From assembly GCA_020027415.1 (NCBI GenBank), contig JAHRAW010000228.1, positions 1-9,949 on the forward strand: 9,949 nucleotides of DNA, written 5' to 3'. Within the stretch, counting starts at the first letter, position 1; every line of letters starts with the position of its first letter. The position numbers were made by a program, and so were the translations under genes. Positions 7,368 through 9,949 of the stretch are shown here, piece after piece. The notes beneath the pieces are model-generated. The model searched no databases. It worked only from the letters and a program-made list of their open reading frames with translations, and was not told the DNA's origin. The DNA is from Gammaproteobacteria bacterium. GTDB taxonomy: Bacteria > Pseudomonadota > Gammaproteobacteria > Arenicellales > Poriferihabitantaceae.

Positions 7368-8069
7368 TTATCGGATCGCGGGAATACTGCCGCGTTCCAC
7401 TTTCACCCCGGGCCCCATTGTGCTGGACAATGCGACTCGGCGAATATATTGCCCCTTGGATGAAGCGGGCTTTGATTTCAGCAATGCGCTCACCAGCGCA
7501 TTCAGGTTCTCTTCCAGATGTTCAACTGGAAAGGACGCCCGGCCAATCGGGCAATGAATGAGCCCGGCTTTGTCGATGCGATATTGCACTTGCCCAGATT
7601 TGATGTCGCGCACCGCCGCGCTGACATCGTCGGTCACGCTACCCACTTTGGGGTTTGGCATCAGACCGCGCGGACCTAAAATCTGTCCCAGTTGCCCGAC
7701 CACGCGCATGGAATCCGGCGTGGCGATGCATACATCAAATTCAATTTTCCCTTGTTTGACGGCGGCGGCGAGGTCTTCCAGCCCGACTAAATCGGCGCCG
7801 GCGGCGCGCGCCGCTTGCGCATTAGCGCCATCCGCAAACACCGCCACCCGCAACGTTTTACCGGTGCCTTTCGGCAACACCGTGGCGCCGCGAACATTTT
7901 GCTCGGATTTGCGCGCGTTGACGCCAAGGTTGACCGCCACATCCACCGATTCGTCAAAGCCCGCGGTCGCCAACTCTTTCACCAAGGATAACGCCTCGCG
8001 CACCGCGTATTGTTTTTCGCGCCCCACTTTTTCGGTTGCTGCGCGAATTTTTTTCCCGGCTTTCGGCAT
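7368..8069 (-). CDS. rplA: 50S ribosomal protein L1
   Basis: L1 binds 23S rRNA helices 76-78 to form the L1 stalk that moves deacylated tRNA out of the E site. In many bacteria it also represses translation of the rplK-rplA mRNA. The protein has 233 residues (E. coli 234). The family signature GQILGPRGLMPNPKVGSVT is at 127-145. The N-terminal domain I residues (about 1-68) and C-terminal domain I residues (about 160-233) surround domain II, as usual for the fold. The end SSTMGPGVKVERGSI is typical. The ATG at 8069 lies 2 bases after the rplK stop, and the GGAGG ribosome-binding site is inside the rplK coding sequence, so rplK and rplA are translationally coupled. No anomaly is seen. Confidence 0.97.
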   Translation of the reverse strand: MPKAGKKIRAATEKVGREKQYAVREALSLVKELATAGFDESVDVAVNLGVNARKSEQNVRGATVLPKGTGKTLRVAVFADGANAQAARAAGADLVGLEDLAAAVKQGKIEFDVCIATPDSMRVVGQLGQILGPRGLMPNPKVGSVTDDVSAAVRDIKSGQVQYRIDKAGLIHCPIGRASFPVEHLEENLNALVSALLKSKPASSKGQYIRRVALSSTMGPGVKVERGSIPAIR

Positions 8070-8071
8070 GA

Positions 8072-8503
8072 CTATACCGCCTCCGTCTCAATGCCCATGC
8101 TGCGCGCGCTACCGGCGATGATGCGCACCGCCTGTTGCAGGTCATACGCGTTCAAATCCGCTTGCTTCGTTTTGGCGATTTCCTCAAGTTGCGCGCGCGT
8201 TACTCGACCGACTTTGTCGCGATTGGGAGTGCCGCTACCTTTTTCTATGCCGGCCGCTTTTTTTAACAACACCGCCGCCGGCGGAGTCTTTTTGATGAAG
8301 GTGAAACTTTTGTCGACATATACCGTAATCACCACCGGCACCGGCAAGCCCTTTTCCATACTCCCGGTTTCGGCGTTGAACACTTTGCAAAACTCCATGA
8401 TATTGATGCCGCGCTGCCCCAGGGCGGGACCAATCGGCGGCCCCGGCTTGGCGTCCCCAGCCGGCACTTGCAGTTTAATATACGAATCGATTTTCTTTGC
8501 CAT
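8072..8503 (-). CDS. rplK: 50S ribosomal protein L11
   Basis: L11 binds the GTPase-associated centre of 23S rRNA together with L10-L12 and is required for RelA activation; its proline-rich face is part of the thiostrepton site. From the ATG at 8503 the protein has 143 residues, the usual family length, beginning MAKKIDSYIKLQVPAG. The reading frame is open to an ATG 24 bases upstream (8527) with a second ATG at 8524, but the family start is at MAKK, so 8503 is preferred. The proline-rich N-terminal domain shows KPGPPIGPALGQRGINIMEF; the C-terminal rRNA-binding domain ends QQAVRIIAGSARSMGIE. The ribosome-binding site is weak (GGAA, 7 bases upstream). nusG ends 63 bases upstream and rplA starts 2 bases downstream. 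Confidence 0.96.
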   Translation of the reverse strand: MAKKIDSYIKLQVPAGDAKPGPPIGPALGQRGINIMEFCKVFNAETGSMEKGLPVPVVITVYVDKSFTFIKKTPPAAVLLKKAAGIEKGSGTPNRDKVGRVTRAQLEEIAKTKQADLNAYDLQQAVRIIAGSARSMGIETEAV

Positions 8504-8566
8504 CGTTGTTTTCCGTTGCGTCATCAAAGGTCAAAGGCGCAAACGCCGAACCCACTAAGATATCAA

Positions 8567-9172
8567 TCAGCCTTTTGCCACCTGAGTGAAATCCAACTCC
8601 ACCGGCGTTGAACGCCCAAAAATTGTGACCGAGACGCGCAGTTTGGCTTTCTCAAAATTGGCGTCTTCCACCGTGCCATTGAACTCCGCGAACGGTCCGT
8701 CAATAATCCGCACCAGTTCCCCGGGCGCAAAAGTAAATTTCATCTTCGGCTTCTCCACGCTGTCCGAAATTTGCTGGATGATTTCTTCGGCTTCGCGGTC
8801 GCTAATCGGAATCGGTCGGTTTTCAACCCCGCCGATGAAGCCGGATACCTTCGGCACATTTTTGACTAAATGCCATGTTTCATCGCTCATATGCATATGC
8901 GCCAACACATACCCGGGGAAGAATTTGCGCGTGCTGGTGCGCTTCTGCCCGTTTTTCATTTCCACCACTTCTTCGGTGGGCACTAAAATGTCGCCAAAAT
9001 AATCTTGCATGGCGTTTCGCTCAATATGTTCGCGCAACGATTTTTGCACTTGCGGTTCATACCCGGAATAGGCTTGAATCACATACCAACGCTTCTCTTG
9101 CGCGGCTTGCCCTTGCGCATCTTTTTCGGGCGCCGACGGGGCGGCGGTGACGGCGGCGGTCGGTTCGTTCAT
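8567..9172 (-). CDS. nusG: Transcription termination/antitermination factor NusG
   Basis: NusG binds the clamp of RNA polymerase, suppresses pausing, and links the polymerase to Rho or to ribosomal protein S10. The protein has 201 residues (E. coli 181). After a 27-residue Ala/Pro/Glu-rich N-terminal extension comes the NGN domain (about 28-140), with KRWYVIQAYSGYE at 27-39, LVPTEEVVE (63-71) and RKFFPGYVL (82-90). The KOW domain (about 148-200) shows FAPGELVRIIDGPFAEFNG and ends SVTIFGRSTPVELDF. The ATG at 9172 is the only start codon before the conserved core, yet no strong ribosome-binding site precedes it. It begins 10 bases after the secE stop, so translation may be coupled to secE. The extension is longer than usual but looks like a flexible tail. 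Identification is certain. Confidence 0.97.
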   Translation of the reverse strand: MNEPTAAVTAAPSAPEKDAQGQAAQEKRWYVIQAYSGYEPQVQKSLREHIERNAMQDYFGDILVPTEEVVEMKNGQKRTSTRKFFPGYVLAHMHMSDETWHLVKNVPKVSGFIGGVENRPIPISDREAEEIIQQISDSVEKPKMKFTFAPGELVRIIDGPFAEFNGTVEDANFEKAKLRVSVTIFGRSTPVELDFTQVAKG

Positions 9173-9182
9173 GACTCAATCA

Positions 9183-9557
9183 CTACTGCAACCCAAGAAT
9201 CAGGTCGTAAATCGCATAAAACGACAACGAATCCAGCAACCATAGATACAGCCCGAATAAAATCACCATTACAATTACCAAACCAGTCACTTGCATCGCT
9301 TCTCGGCGGTTTGGCCATACGACTTTCTGACGCTCAATGTTGGCGCCTTTGGCGAACCGCACAGTGGCTCTGCCGGCTTCGGTAGTCATAGCAACCGCCA
9401 CCGCCAACGCCACCCCAGCCAGCACCACGCCCACCCGCGCAACCTGCAACCAGTCGCTGAACTGGTAGTAAAGCGCTACGGCGGCGGCAATGAGCAGCCC
9501 GGCGAAAATTAGTTTAATCTTGTCTATGACTGCGAAACCTATCGGTTCTGAATCGGC
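9183..9557 (-). CDS. secE: Preprotein translocase subunit SecE, 5' end abnormal
   Basis: SecE is the small membrane subunit that clamps SecY in the Sec translocon. Three membrane segments are readable: IKLIFAGLLIAAAVALYY (about 9465-9518), VARVGVVLAGVALAVAVA (about 9387-9440) and LVIVMVILFGLYLWLL (about 9231-9278). Before the last lies the conserved amphipathic/cytoplasmic stretch QKVVWPNRREAMQ. The frame is open up to a TGA at 9558-9560 but has no ATG or GTG there. The first usual start codon is a TTG at 9449, which would delete the first membrane segment. An ATG at 9559-9561 is out of frame by one base; dropping one base after it would give MADSEPIGFAVIDKIKL, a plausible N-terminus. So the start is unresolved: sequence error, real frameshift, or a rare ATT/ATA start. 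Its place between trnW and nusG is standard. Confidence 0.88.
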   Translation of the reverse strand, partial: ADSEPIGFAVIDKIKLIFAGLLIAAAVALYYQFSDWLQVARVGVVLAGVALAVAVAMTTEAGRATVRFAKGANIERQKVVWPNRREAMQVTGLVIVMVILFGLYLWLLDSLSFYAIYDLILGLQ

Positions 9558-9571
9558 TCATATCACACTTG

Positions 9572-9647
<76 letters not shown>

Positions 9648-9706
9648 TCTTTCTGACATTCCGGCGGGAGCCCCGCGCGAATCGCGCTCGCAACCCCCGC
9701 AACTGT

Positions 9707-9735
9707 GGTATCGCACGTCAATTGCCAAGCGTCAA
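9707..9735 (-). promoter_or_regulatory. Possible sigma-70-type promoter before trnW
   Basis: On the minus strand TTGACG (9730-9735) lies 17 bases from GATACC (9707-9712). The -35 matches consensus at 5 of 6 positions, the -10 only at 3 of 6. It lies just after the tuf stop and about 60 bases before the tRNA, so it could supply trnW-secE-nusG transcription independently of tuf. No intrinsic terminator is visible between tuf and trnW. Weak evidence. Confidence 0.3.
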
Positions 9736-9738
9736 TCG

Positions 9739-9856
9739 TCATTTGACAACTTTAGTAACCACGCCGGCGCCCACGGTGCGACCGCCTTCGCGAATCGCAA
9801 AACGCAAACCCACTTCCATCGCAATCGCCACTATCAACTCTACCTCCAACTCTTGC
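9739..9856 (-). CDS. tuf: Elongation factor Tu, C-terminal end only (interrupted)
   Basis: EF-Tu delivers aminoacyl-tRNA to the ribosome. Only the last part of its C-terminal beta-barrel is present: about 34 residues ending in GLRFAIREGGRTVGAGVVTKVVK and a TGA at 9739-9741. The family match runs back through EVELI...IAME and fades at about 9846-9856. Upstream of this the reading frame remains open but reads QATTEQQELE instead of the expected EF-Tu sequence, and the opposite strand encodes part of a different protein. The stretch normally reading LIAPIAME is LIVAIAME here, already slightly off consensus. The gene is therefore cut by a junction. It is either a chimeric assembly end or a genuinely broken tuf copy; many proteobacteria have two tuf genes. 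The exact junction cannot be fixed without reads. Confidence 0.88.
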
Positions 9857-9859
9857 TGT

Positions 9860-9949
9860 TCGGTCGTCGCCTGCGATATGCCGTTTCTCAACCTCGACCT
9901 GCTGCGCCACCTGGTCACGTTGGCGCACGAAACCGACGTCGTCGTGCCG
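9860..9949 (+). CDS. MobA-like nucleotidyltransferase fragment (internal part)
   Basis: Thirty plus-strand codons read to the window end as SVVACDMPFLNLDLL followed by RHLVTLAHETDVVVP. The CDMPFLN motif, in which the aspartate binds the catalytic metal, followed about 15 residues later by a DVVVP strand, is the central signature of MobA-type NTP transferases. That family includes molybdenum cofactor guanylyltransferase. Neither start nor stop is present: the N-terminal nucleotide-binding loop is absent because the frame to the left enters the tuf end. Codon choice (CTC, GTC, CTG, ACC) differs from the neighbouring genes. It may be a related MobA-like enzyme rather than MobA itself. Its position next to a cut tuf suggests DNA from elsewhere. 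Confidence 0.65.

Noticed and set aside
8504..8527. Longer rplK starting at 8527 or 8524
   Set aside because: Would add 7-8 residues (MMTQRKTT) ahead of the universal MAKK start of L11; the extra residues have no family support.
9675..9687. GCGCG/CGCGC hairpin between tuf and tRNA-Trp as a tuf terminator
   Set aside because: Short 5-bp stem with a 3-base loop, no U-run afterwards; too weak to call a terminator.

Overview
The window is an essential information-processing cluster read on the minus strand. From the right edge leftward, in transcription order, it holds the 3' end of tuf (EF-Tu), tRNA-Trp(CCA), secE, nusG, rplK, rplA, rplJ, rplL, rpoB and the first 480 codons of rpoC. This is the classic tufB-trnW-secE-nusG-rplKAJL-rpoBC order of Beta- and Gammaproteobacteria. 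Several features lean towards an unusual betaproteobacterium: RpoB and RpoC align almost residue for residue with the E. coli proteins, RpoB carries the proteobacterial beta-SI2 insertion with a GGPK-type stretch and a HLGWAAK motif, and SecE ends in a YDLILG-like tail. The DNA is moderately GC-rich. This placement is judged by eye, not from a tree.

Layout: 1-1441 rpoC (runs off the left edge); 1454-5845 rpoB; 5846-6095 a 250-base gap with inverted repeats and a 16-bp palindrome beside the rpoB ribosome-binding site; 6096-6473 rplL; 6474-6605 short gap; 6606-7130 rplJ; 7131-7367 the rplJ leader, containing a convincing L10-leader RNA; 7368-8069 rplA; 8072-8503 rplK; 8567-9172 nusG; 9183 to about 9557 secE, whose 5' end is abnormal; 9572-9647 tRNA-Trp; 9739 to about 9856 the last codons of tuf; 9860-9949 a plus-strand piece of an unrelated MobA-like nucleotidyltransferase gene.

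The genes work together in transcription and translation. RpoB and RpoC form the RNA polymerase active centre and NusG is its processivity factor. L11, L1, L10 and L12 build the L1 stalk and the factor-binding stalk, EF-Tu and tRNA-Trp serve elongation, and SecE is part of the protein translocase. Tight spacing (2-12 bases between several genes) points to co-transcription, with L10-leader autoregulation ahead of rplJ.

I found no new biological system; this is a core housekeeping region. Points worth a second look are the tuf/mobA junction at the right edge (probably a chimeric contig end or a rearranged tuf copy), the missing in-frame start of secE, an RpoB about 90 residues longer than E. 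coli in the beta-SI1 region, and the structured RNA before rplJ.
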